From: Sphingopyxis sp.
GTDB taxonomy: Bacteria; Pseudomonadota; Alphaproteobacteria; Sphingomonadales; Sphingomonadaceae
DNA: 51,945 nt
Reading direction: 5' to 3'
Assembly (NCBI GenBank): GCA_030148985.1
Contig: JASBSJ010000002.1
Span: 1 to 51,945, forward strand
In this document: piece by piece, positions 9,234 through 18,199 of the stretch
Layout: every line of letters starts with the position of its first letter
Position numbering within the stretch: the first letter of the stretch is position 1
Notes under the pieces: model-generated
What the model saw: the letters and a program-made list of their open reading frames with translations, nothing else
Database searches by the model: none
What the model was told of the DNA's origin: nothing
Translations under genes and position numbers: made by a program

Positions 9234-9274
9234 TCGCTCTCCCAACATTCGCTTATTCGAAACTGGTCTATACA

Positions 9275-9288
9275 AGAGGTAGGACAAT
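9275..9288 (-). promoter_or_regulatory. Possible variant of the alginate-locus operator before the PL6 gene
   Basis: The 189-bp gap between the TBDR stop and the PL6 start holds GGTAGGACAAT, close to the GGTATGACAAT found upstream of the second TBDR, plus CTGGTCTATACAAG at about 9263-9276, an imperfect palindrome. This suggests that the lyase operon can be started separately from the TBDR. No clear terminator is visible in the gap. The match is partial and could be chance. Confidence 0.3.
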
Positions 9289-9422
9289 ATCAATCCAAAC
9301 CGGCTATCAGATTGGCATATTTCCCGCTGCGGCAATAACGCGTCTTCCGCGGAACGCTGCGGCGGTTCCGGCAGCACGGTCTGGACGGCGACCAGCTGCC
9401 GGATAGCCACCTCGAACCCCGG

Positions 9423-12400
9423 TCAGAAGCGGAGCGAGGCGCCGAAGGTAATGCGGCGATCGGGCAACCCTTCGCCGCACAGCAAGGCGCCGTCGTTCAC
9501 GCAATATTGCGAGATTTTGGACTTGGTCAGATTGACGCCCTCGACTCCGATGTTGAGGAAGTCGGTGACGTCATAATTGATGCTGGCGTTGAGCTGCCCC
9601 CGCGCCGAGGTGACGACGGGGAAACCAAAGGTGCTCGCGAGCGTCGCGCCCCCCACCGTGTCGAGCGTGCGGAACGCACTCCGCCACGTATAACGCGCAC
9701 GCGCCGAAAGCCCATATTTCTCGTAATAGAGCGTGACGTTATAGGCATGCTTCGAAAAATCGAGCAGCCCTTGCTTGGCGACCACCGGCACGAAATTGGC
9801 GTCGTTATAGATGCCGTTGATCGCATTGAAAATGTCGGTGCCGCGCACGGCTGATTCGTTAACCGCATCGCCGCCGCCGAACTTCTGATAGGTATAGTTG
9901 GCGACGATACCGAAGCCCGAAGCAAAGCCGAGCACATCTTCGAACTGCGACAGATCATATTGGACAGCGACCTCGATCCCGGTCTGCGTCGTGTTACCGG
10001 TATCGTTGATCGTCGTCAGAATCGGGACGCACATGCCCGAACCGCCCACGGGCGAAAGCTGGTTACGGAACGCAATCGGGTTATAGATGCCGCCCCCTTC
10101 GCACGGCGCGGTGATGTCGCGGAAACCGTTGGCGTCGAGCGGCGCATCCTCGAGCTGCGTGACGAAGAGGTCGGTGCGCTTCTTGTGGAACATCCCAACG
10201 CTCAGCACCGAAGCCGGCGCAAAATACCAGTCGACCGACGCGTCATAGGAGGTCACGGTTTCGGGACGCAGGTTCGGGTTGCCGATCGAAACCGCGGCAT
10301 TTTCGCTCGTCACGAACGAGACCGACGTAGACAAAAGATCGAAATCGGGGCGGTTGATGTCCCTGCCCCAGCTGCCACGCAACAGAATGTCGTCGGCGAG
10401 GTTGGCGACGACGTTCAAGCGCGGCAGCAATTTGCTGTAACCGCCGCGGGTCACAACCTGTGTCACCGTGTTGCCGGTAATCGAATTGCCGATTGAATCG
10501 AGCCGGGTATCGAGCCAGCGGAGGCCGAAGTTTCCGCGTATTGGCCCCGCCTCGAAATTGGCCTGACCATAGATGGCGTGCGTCGTTTCATTGATCGTGA
10601 AGAAGCCCGCCGAATTGGCCGCGGCGTCGTTGAGCACGCGCTGGCCGGGCGCCGCGAGCAGCGCCTGACGCAAGATGTCGATCGTGCCCTCGCGGTCGCT
10701 GAACGCGCGGTCGGGGTCGACCAGAATGAAATCCTTGAAGAACAGGTCGCGCCCGTCGCCGTCTCCGAAATTGTTCGGGCCGGGGACCAAGAGGTCGGCG
10801 AACAAGGTCCCCCGTGGACTGTCGCCCAGCGCGCTCAGTGTAAGCGTGGTGCCGACGTCATTAAACGTGCTTGTCGTCTTGTTGTAACGATGCCCGATAT
10901 CGAACGAAGTGAAAAAGGGCGTCAGATCCTCGACGTCGAGCGACAGATCAACGCGAAAGGCGTCCTCTTTGTTGCGCGTGCTGTCGTTGCCGATGACGAC
11001 CTGTTGCAGCACGACATTCGCGGGGTCGAGCAATTGCGCGACGGTCGGCGCCAGCGGCGAATCGAAATTAATCCCGAACCGCAGCGATCCGCCCGACAGA
11101 TCATAGCGGAACGGGACAGCATTATCGTTGCCGGTGAAAACGGGCGCGTTCGGATTGATGAAGTTCAGCGTCGTGCTGAGATCGGGGTTCGACGTGTTCG
11201 AAATCGACCGCGACGCCTCCACGCGCCCGGTCAGGCGACCCGCGCTGAACTCCGTACCCAGCCGGTAAATCTCGCTCTTGGTCAGACGAGCCCCGACGTC
11301 GCTCGAAAAGCGCAGGTTCGGATCGTCGCGGTCGACTGCTAGATTGGGTTCGAGAACACCCGTTTCTGCGACCTGAATACTGCCGAGGCTTACGCCGTCG
11401 AGCGATCCGAAATCGACCGTGCGGAACGATGTCGGAACGCTGTGGTTCAGGATCACGTTCACGCCCGAACCCTGGACGCGCGAGCTGTCCTGCCGCCGCT
11501 CCTGGTCGTTATAGACGGTGTCGAAATAGAATTTCAGATTGTCGCTCGGCGCCCATTCGAGGGTGCCGGCGAAATTCTTGGTCACATATTCGAAATTTTC
11601 GAGTTCCTGATTGAGGAACTGGATGCCGACGAAATCGAAGGACTGCGCCGCCGGGCGTTGCGTCGGCTGATTTTCGAGAACTCCGTTGCGGATCACCGCC
11701 GCGTTGATATTTTCGACAAGCCCGCCGTCAAGATCGACGCGCGGGCGGAACGAGGTTGCCTCCTGCTGGGCATAGCTGCCGCTGAGCACGATCCCGATCT
11801 CGCCGATACCGGTCGACCAATTATTGCCGAATGTCGCCGAGAGACGCGGCGTCACACTTTTCGACAGCTCGCTATATTCGCCTTGCACCCGCCCCGCGAT
11901 CAGCATGTCGCGAAGATCGAGCGGACGGATGGTGCGCAGGTTGATCGTGCCGCCGACCGAACCCTCGATCGTCTTGGCCTCCGGCGCCTTGATGACTTCG
12001 ACCGACGCGATGATCGACGCGCTGACATCCTCGAAGCTGATGCCGCCGCGGCCCGAACCCGACCCGACGGTCGAGACGCCGTTGATTTCGACACGATTGT
12101 CGTTGGTACCGCGGATTTGCACGCCGGTGCCAACGCCCGCTTCGCGCGTGATCTGAACGCCGGTGATATTCTCCAGAACCTCCGCCAGATTCTGGTCGGG
12201 TAATTTGCCGATGTCTTCGGCCTGGATGACTTCGATCAGGCTGTCGGCGTTGCGCTTTTCGGAGAGGGCACTCTGAAGCGAGGAGCGGATGCCCGTAACG
12301 ACGATCGCGTCCTCGTCCGCCGCCTCGACCGCCTGCTCCTGAGCAAATGCCGTTCCCGGCGTCGATACCGCCGCCAAAGACGTCCCGGCGAGGAGTTTTA

Positions 12401-12455
12401 TGCACCAACCAAATTTGCGCGCAGACGGGCCGGTCCCGCAATCGGACATGAACAT
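9423..12455 (-). CDS. TonB-dependent receptor, alginate locus
   Basis: Complete TBDR of 1010 aa ending in the barrel signature SLRF with terminal Phe. The start ATG at 12455 follows GGGAGAGGCAA. The signal region ends TAFAQ; the TonB box is DAIVVTGIRSSLQSAL; the plug holds DIGKLPDQNLAEVLENITGV and EVIKAPEAKTIEGSVGGTIN, hallmarks of the large sphingomonad/Xanthomonas/Caulobacter receptor group commonly linked with polysaccharide loci. It sits directly upstream of the PL6-PL17-MFS-SDR-esterase genes on the same strand. A second receptor of related type lies at the other end, so the locus has two, possibly for different oligomer sizes or polymer blocks. Alginate specificity is inferred from the neighbours. 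Confidence 0.92.
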   Translation of the reverse strand: MFMSDCGTGPSARKFGWCIKLLAGTSLAAVSTPGTAFAQEQAVEAADEDAIVVTGIRSSLQSALSEKRNADSLIEVIQAEDIGKLPDQNLAEVLENITGVQITREAGVGTGVQIRGTNDNRVEINGVSTVGSGSGRGGISFEDVSASIIASVEVIKAPEAKTIEGSVGGTINLRTIRPLDLRDMLIAGRVQGEYSELSKSVTPRLSATFGNNWSTGIGEIGIVLSGSYAQQEATSFRPRVDLDGGLVENINAAVIRNGVLENQPTQRPAAQSFDFVGIQFLNQELENFEYVTKNFAGTLEWAPSDNLKFYFDTVYNDQERRQDSSRVQGSGVNVILNHSVPTSFRTVDFGSLDGVSLGSIQVAETGVLEPNLAVDRDDPNLRFSSDVGARLTKSEIYRLGTEFSAGRLTGRVEASRSISNTSNPDLSTTLNFINPNAPVFTGNDNAVPFRYDLSGGSLRFGINFDSPLAPTVAQLLDPANVVLQQVVIGNDSTRNKEDAFRVDLSLDVEDLTPFFTSFDIGHRYNKTTSTFNDVGTTLTLSALGDSPRGTLFADLLVPGPNNFGDGDGRDLFFKDFILVDPDRAFSDREGTIDILRQALLAAPGQRVLNDAAANSAGFFTINETTHAIYGQANFEAGPIRGNFGLRWLDTRLDSIGNSITGNTVTQVVTRGGYSKLLPRLNVVANLADDILLRGSWGRDINRPDFDLLSTSVSFVTSENAAVSIGNPNLRPETVTSYDASVDWYFAPASVLSVGMFHKKRTDLFVTQLEDAPLDANGFRDITAPCEGGGIYNPIAFRNQLSPVGGSGMCVPILTTINDTGNTTQTGIEVAVQYDLSQFEDVLGFASGFGIVANYTYQKFGGGDAVNESAVRGTDIFNAINGIYNDANFVPVVAKQGLLDFSKHAYNVTLYYEKYGLSARARYTWRSAFRTLDTVGGATLASTFGFPVVTSARGQLNASINYDVTDFLNIGVEGVNLTKSKISQYCVNDGALLCGEGLPDRRITFGASLRF

Positions 12456-12508
12456 TTGCCTCTCCCTTATTCTTGTGGTCTTTCGGCAGACATAAACGTC
12501 AGTCCATT

Positions 12509-12556
12509 TTTGTCAACCAATCACGAAATTTTCATCCGCCTTATTGTCATACCAAT
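12509..12556 (-). promoter_or_regulatory. Direct repeats of ATTGGT(A)TGACAA before the alginate TBDR
   Basis: On the plus strand TTTGTCAACCAAT (12509-12521) is identical over 13 bases to 1908-1920 in front of the other alginate TBDR, at almost the same distance from the start codon (54 versus 60 bases). A second copy, TTGTCATACCAAT, lies at 12544-12556. The complement contains TTGACA, so part of the conservation could be a -35 element; the longer match and the repeat argue for a regulator site as well. The TonB-like gene is transcribed away from here, so the region may serve both directions. Confidence 0.45.
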
Positions 12557-12621
12557 TTTGTCGATGTGTAGACCAGATGCATCGCCGACGTTTTGGCGCG
12601 ACGCCATCGATCCGCTGACAA

Positions 12622-13542
12622 ATGAAAATGCCTGGCGCCGACCGCGTCCCGCCAGCCAACCGCCATCCCGCCCGCCGGGCGGCGCACGCCCTTGTCAAAA
12701 ATTCGGCGCGCCACTATCCCGCCGATATAGCCCCGGGCACCCCGACCTGCGGACGCCGCCACCAAAGATTGCTTCAGCTGAGCCTCGTTCCAGCCTCCCC
12801 CTACGCCCAACAGCTCAGCATCGGGCCGGGCCGCCGCGCGCTTGCCCTGAGCCTGGCCATTCTGATCCCGACCTTCCTGCTGCTCCTGCTGCTCTCCTTT
12901 GGCCCGCAGCCACGGCCCGAATTCGAGGATAAGAGCGTCACCGTCATCAGCATTGCAGCCACCGAAACCTCCGAGGAGGCGCCGGAGGCGACCAGCGCGG
13001 AGCGCGCGCAGACCGACGAGCGGCCTGAGCCCACACCTCCGCAGCCGGCACCCGAACCACCCTTGCCGATGCCCACCACTGAACCAAAGGCCGCGCCGCC
13101 CCTCCCCGCACCGGCCGAACAGCCGCGATCGCCCGCGCCGCCGCGGATCGGTGTGCGTCCGCCTGGCGGCCAGGTTTATGGGCCTCCGAACAGCGGACGC
13201 TCCGCATCGCGCGATACCGAACGCGTCGGAACCGCCCCCAATGGCGAACCGCTCTATGCAGCCGCCTGGTATCGCGAGCCGCGGGAGGACGAGCTGCGCG
13301 GCTATTTGTCGACCGCCAGCGGCCCCGGCTGGGGACTGATCGCCTGCCGCACGGCGCCGGATTATCGCGTCGAGGATTGTGTCGGGCTCGACGAATATCC
13401 CAACGGATCGCAGATCACGCGCGCGGTGCTTGCTGCGTCGTGGGCCTTCCGGGTGCGGCCGCCGCGCCTTGGCGGACAGCCGCTGGTGGGCGCGTGGGTC
13501 CGGATCCGCATCGATTATGGCGTGAGGCAGCGCGGCCGCTAA
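12622..13542 (+). CDS. TonB-like energy transducer (membrane anchor, Pro-rich linker, degenerate TonB C-terminus)
   Basis: 306-aa ORF with the layout of TonB: one membrane segment (ALALSLAILIPTFLLLLLLSF, about residues 72-92), a long Pro/Glu/Ala-rich spacer (about 110-185), and a C-terminal domain whose end (SWAFRVRPPRLGGQPLVGAW, then VRIRIDY) looks like TonB_C. The first 49 residues are Arg-rich and unlike a TonB start; a TTG at 12769 would give a protein that begins shortly before the membrane segment, but its ribosome site is weak, so I leave the ATG at 12622. It is divergent from an alginate TBDR and upstream of another TBDR, consistent with a dedicated transducer, although ExbB/ExbD are not nearby. 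Confidence 0.65.
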   Translation: MKMPGADRVPPANRHPARRAAHALVKNSARHYPADIAPGTPTCGRRHQRLLQLSLVPASPYAQQLSIGPGRRALALSLAILIPTFLLLLLLSFGPQPRPEFEDKSVTVISIAATETSEEAPEATSAERAQTDERPEPTPPQPAPEPPLPMPTTEPKAAPPLPAPAEQPRSPAPPRIGVRPPGGQVYGPPNSGRSASRDTERVGTAPNGEPLYAAAWYREPREDELRGYLSTASGPGWGLIACRTAPDYRVEDCVGLDEYPNGSQITRAVLAASWAFRVRPPRLGGQPLVGAWVRIRIDYGVRQRGR

Positions 13543-13784
13543 GACCCCGGTGTGTTGACGATGTAATCGCGGTTCGCCGCGATTTTTTTGCCGAGTTTCG
13601 CGGGCGACGCGCGCGATGCCATGCCTCAAACGTCGCTGAAGCCACCACATTTAGCCCGCACAGTCGCCCGGTGTCATTGCATTGACCGCGAACCGACGCG
13701 CAATTGTCGCTGAACTGACGGCCGCGCGTCAACATGCTCGCCTAGCTGCCCGCCGACCGGAGTTTTTTCAGGGGGGTTTCCATC

Positions 13785-16148
13785 ATGCCGTTCACCAGCC
13801 GCCATATCTGCATCGTCGGGGCCAGCCTCGCCGCGATCGCCGCCGCCACGCCGGCCTTCGCCGCCGAAGCGGGCGAGGCGGCCGAAGCCGACACCATCAT
13901 CGTCACCGGATCGCGCACCAGCTATAATAATGCCGCAGCGACCGAGACGATGATCGCCGAGCAGCCGCCGCTCGTCTCGGTGCTGGGCGTCATCGACACG
14001 CTGCCCGGCGTCCAGGTGCAGGAGGGCGACGCTTTCGGCTTCGACGACTGGTCGACCACCGTGGCGGTGCGCGGCTTTCAGACCAATTTGAACCAGCAGC
14101 AGGTCGGCATCACCGTCGACGGACTGCCCAACGGCGGGTCGGGCTATGGCGGCGGGTCGAAGGCCAACCGCTTCATCGACACAATGAACCTGCGCACCGT
14201 CGAAGTGGCGCAGGGCACCGCCGACATTGGCTCGCTGTCGAACGAAGCACTGGGCGGCACGCTGAATTTCGTGACGTCGGACCCGCTGGAGGACATGCAG
14301 CTTCGCGTGTCCGGTTCGGTCGGCGATTTCGAGGCGAGCCGCATCTACGCCCGGTTCGATACGGGATCGATTCTGGACGGGCAGGCGCGCGCCTGGTTCT
14401 CCTATTCGCGGCAGGAAGCGACCGACTGGATCGAGGGGTCGGCGCAGAACCGGCGCGAGCATTTCGCGGCGAAGTTTGTGCTCGACACGCCGGTGCGGAT
14501 CACCGGCTATGCCAGCTATGACGATGCGCATGAGGATAATTACGATCAGGTCTATTCGGCCGAACAGTTCCGCCTGTTCCCCGAAACCGACGGCCTGGTC
14601 GGCGTGTGGACCGGCATTCCCTATCAGGATCAGGCCTATCGCCGCGCCTGGTCGACGCTGCGCAAGAATGTCTTCGCCTATCTGAAGGCCGAAACGACGA
14701 TCGCCGATGCACTCGATCTGCGCGCCTCGGTCTATTATCACGACATGTCGGGGCGCGGCGACTGGGTGCCGCAATATGTCGCCAATGTGATCGCCGACGG
14801 CGCGGGCAATCCCGAAAGCGAATTGTCGGGCGGGCTCGCCAAGGGCGGCGCGCCGGCGGGGCTCATCTATTTCGTCGATGCCAATGGCGTCGCACTGAGC
14901 CCGATCGCGGGCTGCGTCGGATCGGTGCCCTATCCCTATGGCGGCACCACCAACCCCGTCTATGACCCCGCCTGCTACGCGCCCGGCGCGATCGGCGCGC
15001 AATCCTATCGCCACACCCATTATCGCAAGGACCGTATCGGCGGCACCGCCGAAGCCGCGTGGACCGCGAATTTCGGCGGCGGCGAGAACAAGCTGCGCGG
15101 CGGGATCTGGTACGAGGATACGCGCCGCAGCGAATGGCGCGACTGGCACAATGTCCTCGATACGACGGTCGGCCCCGACTTCGACCCCGCACCCTACTGG
15201 ATCCAGTACAGCCGCAAATATCCGCAGGACACGTTCAAATGGTATGTTGAGGACAGCCTGACCTTCGGGCCGGTGACGGTCAATGTCGGCGCCAAGCAGT
15301 TCATCAACAATATCGACCGCATCGACCTGTTCGGTGAAACACCCAATGCGCGGATCGAATCGAAATCCGACGTGCTCTTTTCGGGCGGCATCCAGATCGA
15401 GCCGATGACGGGGCTCAACCTGTTCGGCGGCTATGCCGAGAATTTCAAGGCGCTGAGCGACGCGGTGCTGGAGTTCAGCAACGCCGACTTTTCGGAACTC
15501 CAGCCCGAAACGGCGGAGAATTGGGAAGCGGGCGTGCGTTACCAGAGCCGGTCGTTCAATGCGTCGGCGACGTGGTTCAAGAGCAAGTTTTCGAATCAGG
15601 TGATCTTCGTGTCCAATTCGACCGAAGCGGGCAATGATTATCTGGGCGAAGGCGACGGCAAGTTCTTCAACGCTGGCGGCATCGATTCGCAGGGGTTCGA
15701 GCTGCTCGCCAACGTCCGGCCGACACAGGGCCTGAACCTCTACGCCGCCTATACCTATATCGACGCCACATATCGCGGCACCGGCAATGCCGTGCTCGAC
15801 GAGGAACAGGGCGTGACGCCGGGCAACCGCGTTACGGGCATTCCCAAGGATATGTGGGTGCTGTCGGGCCATTATGAAACGGGTCCGTTCCGCATCGGCC
15901 TGACCGGCAAATATACCGGCGACCGCTTCGTCAACGCCGACAACAGCTGGGAAGCGAAGCATTATTTCCTGACCGACTTCAGCATCGGGATGCGCGGCGA
16001 AGCGCTCACCGACTGGCTTCAGGCGCTCGATTTCAGCCTGACGATCAACAATCTGACCGACGAGGATTATCTGGGCGGCATTTCGGGCAATGCGGCGTGG
16101 ATCGGCGCGCCGCGCTCGATGATCTTCACCGTGACCGCCGATTTCTGA
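13785..16148 (+). CDS. TonB-dependent receptor paired with PhoD
   Basis: TBDR of 787 aa with AGGGGGG about nine bases before the ATG. The signal peptide ends ATPAFA; the TonB box is ADTIIVTGSRTSYNNAA; the plug has IDTLPGVQVQEGD, GITVDGLPNGGSGYGGG and NEALGGTLNFVTSDPL; the protein ends IFTVTADF with terminal Phe. It differs clearly from the alginate receptors in length and plug sequence. A Tat-exported alkaline phosphatase D gene follows after 87 bp on the same strand; such pairs suggest uptake of a phosphate-bearing or phosphate-released compound. The 242 bp upstream hold no gene; I saw only weak TGTCAT-type half-sites there. Confidence 0.9.
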   Translation: MPFTSRHICIVGASLAAIAAATPAFAAEAGEAAEADTIIVTGSRTSYNNAAATETMIAEQPPLVSVLGVIDTLPGVQVQEGDAFGFDDWSTTVAVRGFQTNLNQQQVGITVDGLPNGGSGYGGGSKANRFIDTMNLRTVEVAQGTADIGSLSNEALGGTLNFVTSDPLEDMQLRVSGSVGDFEASRIYARFDTGSILDGQARAWFSYSRQEATDWIEGSAQNRREHFAAKFVLDTPVRITGYASYDDAHEDNYDQVYSAEQFRLFPETDGLVGVWTGIPYQDQAYRRAWSTLRKNVFAYLKAETTIADALDLRASVYYHDMSGRGDWVPQYVANVIADGAGNPESELSGGLAKGGAPAGLIYFVDANGVALSPIAGCVGSVPYPYGGTTNPVYDPACYAPGAIGAQSYRHTHYRKDRIGGTAEAAWTANFGGGENKLRGGIWYEDTRRSEWRDWHNVLDTTVGPDFDPAPYWIQYSRKYPQDTFKWYVEDSLTFGPVTVNVGAKQFINNIDRIDLFGETPNARIESKSDVLFSGGIQIEPMTGLNLFGGYAENFKALSDAVLEFSNADFSELQPETAENWEAGVRYQSRSFNASATWFKSKFSNQVIFVSNSTEAGNDYLGEGDGKFFNAGGIDSQGFELLANVRPTQGLNLYAAYTYIDATYRGTGNAVLDEEQGVTPGNRVTGIPKDMWVLSGHYETGPFRIGLTGKYTGDRFVNADNSWEAKHYFLTDFSIGMRGEALTDWLQALDFSLTINNLTDEDYLGGISGNAAWIGAPRSMIFTVTADF

Positions 16149-16235
16149 TCGGGAGTGGCGGCGGGCGGGGCCGGTTCGGCGTCGCCCGCCTGCCACCGCG
16201 ATCGGCGGGCCGACTGACATAGGGACTATCAGCGC

Positions 16236-17975
16236 ATGACCAGCCGCTTTCACCGCGCCCAAATCTCGCGACGCGCGCTCCTCACCGGCATGGCCGGCAG
16301 CACGGCACTGGCCGCCATGCCCGGCGGGCTGCTGGCCCATGCCGCCCCCGCCAACCCGACCTTTCGCCATGGCGTCGCCAGCGGCGATCCCGATGCGACC
16401 AGCGTCGTGCTGTGGACGCATGTGACGGCAAAGGACCGGGCCGAAGTCGTGTGGGAATTGAGCGCGACGCCCGATTTCGCTCATATCCTGCAATCGGGCA
16501 CGATGACGACCGATGACGACCGCGACCACACGGTCAAACTGCTCGCGCGCGGCCTCGCGCCCGGTGGGGTCTATTATTACCGCTTCCGGCTGGGTGAGGC
16601 GCTGTCGCCCGTGGGGCGGGCGCGGACGCTGCCCGAAGGGCGGCTCGACCGGCTCGGGATCGCGCTGGCCTCCTGCTCCAACTTCGCTTTCGGCTTCTTC
16701 AACGCCTATGACGCGATCGCGCGCGACGCCGAGGTCGATTTCGTGCTGCACACGGGCGACTATATTTATGAATATGGCGGCGACGACAGCTGGGGCGCCG
16801 CGGTGGCGCGCAGCATCGGCCGCGTCCATGCGCCGACGCACGAAATCGTCTCGCTCGCCGACTATCGGATGCGCCACGCGCAGTACAAGACCGACCTTGG
16901 CGCGCAGGCGATGCACGCGAACCATACGCTGCTGGCGTGCTGGGACGACCATGAAAGCACGAACAACCCCTGGACCGGCGGCGCGCAGAACCATCAGGCG
17001 GCGACCGAAGGCGACTGGGCGGCGCGCCGCGCGGCGTCGATCCGCGCCTATTATGAATGGATGCCGGTGCGCGAGCCCGAATGGCTGGCGCAGCCGGGGC
17101 GCACGCGCGCGGACTTCTGGCGCGCCTATCGCTTCGGCGACCTCGCGCTGCTCCACACGCTCGAAACGCGCCACACCGCGCGGGCGCAGCAGATCGAATA
17201 TGCCGATCATGCCGCCGCGATCACCGACGCGGCATCGGCCGAGCGCTTTCGCCGCGAGGTGCTCGGCGCGCCCGGCCGCGCGATGCTGTCGGCCGACCTC
17301 GAAGCCGATCTGGAGGCCGCGCTCGCGCGGTCGGTCGCCGACGGACAGCCGTGGCGGATCATCGGGTCGCCGATGGTGATCGCGCGCGTCGAGGTGCCCG
17401 ACGTGGCAAAGCTCGGCATCCTGCCCGACCCGTTTGCCAAGCTGGCCGCCGCCGAGCGCGCCAAGCTCGCCGCCGACCCCGCCGTCGCGCTGGCGTGGAA
17501 GGGGCGTTACAACCTGCCCGACTATACCGATGCGTGGGGCGGCTACCCCTGGGCGCGCGAGCGGCTCTATGACCTGTCGCGCCGCGCGGGGGCAGGCGAT
17601 CTCATATTCCTGTCGGGGGACAGCCACAGCTTCTGGGCCAATCGCCTGGCCGACGCGGCGGGGCGCCCAGCGGGGATCGAGTTCGGGACCGCGGGCATCT
17701 CCTCGCCCGGCGATTTTGTCGAAAGCGGTTTCGGCGACGCCACGTCGCGCGCGCTCGACGCGGCCTATGCCGCGCATATTCCCGAGGTCGCATGGACCGA
17801 CAATATGCACCAGGGCTATGTGCGTATCGACTTCGCCCGCGACCGCGGTGTCGCCAGCTTCATTGCAGTCGATACGGTGCTTTCGCTCGATTACCGGACA
17901 TCGGTGGTCAAGCGCGTGCCGTTCGCGCGCGACGGCGGGCAGGTGGCATTGCGTCACCCGCCTGCGGCTACATAG
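16236..17975 (+). CDS. phoD: Alkaline phosphatase D family protein, Tat-exported
   Basis: 579-aa metallophosphoesterase of the PhoD family, which hydrolyses phosphodiesters and monoesters outside the cytoplasm. The N-terminus has a twin-arginine motif ISRRALLTG (Arg12-Arg13) followed by a hydrophobic stretch ending AHAAPAN, indicating folded export by Tat. Then come the PhoD N-terminal beta domain (FRHGVASGDPDATSVVLWTH) and the catalytic core: ALASCSN, HTGDYIYEYGG, WDDHESTNNPW and SGDSHSFWAN, which hold metal ligands. It probably forms an operon with the upstream TBDR. A GC-rich stretch that includes the 16-bp palindrome at 18059-18074 and then TTTT lies after the gene and may slow transcription, but is not a convincing terminator. 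Confidence 0.9.
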   Translation: MTSRFHRAQISRRALLTGMAGSTALAAMPGGLLAHAAPANPTFRHGVASGDPDATSVVLWTHVTAKDRAEVVWELSATPDFAHILQSGTMTTDDDRDHTVKLLARGLAPGGVYYYRFRLGEALSPVGRARTLPEGRLDRLGIALASCSNFAFGFFNAYDAIARDAEVDFVLHTGDYIYEYGGDDSWGAAVARSIGRVHAPTHEIVSLADYRMRHAQYKTDLGAQAMHANHTLLACWDDHESTNNPWTGGAQNHQAATEGDWAARRAASIRAYYEWMPVREPEWLAQPGRTRADFWRAYRFGDLALLHTLETRHTARAQQIEYADHAAAITDAASAERFRREVLGAPGRAMLSADLEADLEAALARSVADGQPWRIIGSPMVIARVEVPDVAKLGILPDPFAKLAAAERAKLAADPAVALAWKGRYNLPDYTDAWGGYPWARERLYDLSRRAGAGDLIFLSGDSHSFWANRLADAAGRPAGIEFGTAGISSPGDFVESGFGDATSRALDAAYAAHIPEVAWTDNMHQGYVRIDFARDRGVASFIAVDTVLSLDYRTSVVKRVPFARDGGQVALRHPPAAT

Positions 17976-18157
17976 TCAGCGGCCTTTCGTCAGCGGACCC
18001 AGCCGGCATCGCGAGCCCGGCGTTCATCCTGCGCATCGAGTGCGTCCTGCGCCATCATGGCCGCGGCCGCGGCCCGCCCTTTTGATGTGTGCTTCTGACA
18101 TGTCAGCGATGACACGGTGCCCCCCGGATCGCGCGGAACGACCTTGTCGATAATCGA

Positions 18158-18191
18158 ATTAGTGTTGACTAATCAATTAGCCCGTACTAAT
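18158..18191 (+). promoter_or_regulatory. Likely ArsR operator/promoter with ATTAGT-ACTAAT inverted repeat
   Basis: Just before the first arsR-like gene, ATTAGT (18158-18163) and ACTAAT (18168-18173) form an inverted repeat, and ACTAATCA recurs at 18186-18193. TTGACT (18165-18170) may be a -35 element with TAATCA about 17 bases later. The AT-rich palindrome next to a small ArsR gene fits autoregulation of the cassette. Confidence 0.5.
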
Positions 18192-18199
18192 CACTTTGT

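Noticed and set aside
12622-12768. Arg-rich N-terminal 49 residues of the TonB-like ORF as a real domain
   Set aside because: Probably an upstream in-frame extension; TonB proteins normally start close to the membrane helix, although the alternative TTG start lacks a good ribosome site.
13671-13735. Possible Pho box before the TBDR-phoD pair (TGTCAT at 13672-13677, TTGTCGC and CTGACGG further on)
   Set aside because: Only single half-sites match; no two consecutive 11-base repeats of acceptable quality.
13674-17957. 1427-codon open frame antisense to the TBDR and PhoD genes
   Set aside because: It is a shadow of codon bias in GC-rich DNA. Both plus-strand genes have clear domains, signal peptides and motifs, while the antisense product is Arg/Ala/Asp-rich without recognisable motifs.
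18059-18074. 16-bp GC palindrome after phoD as a terminator
   Set aside because: It leaves no loop for a stable hairpin in its full form and the T-run is short and displaced; kept only as a remark.
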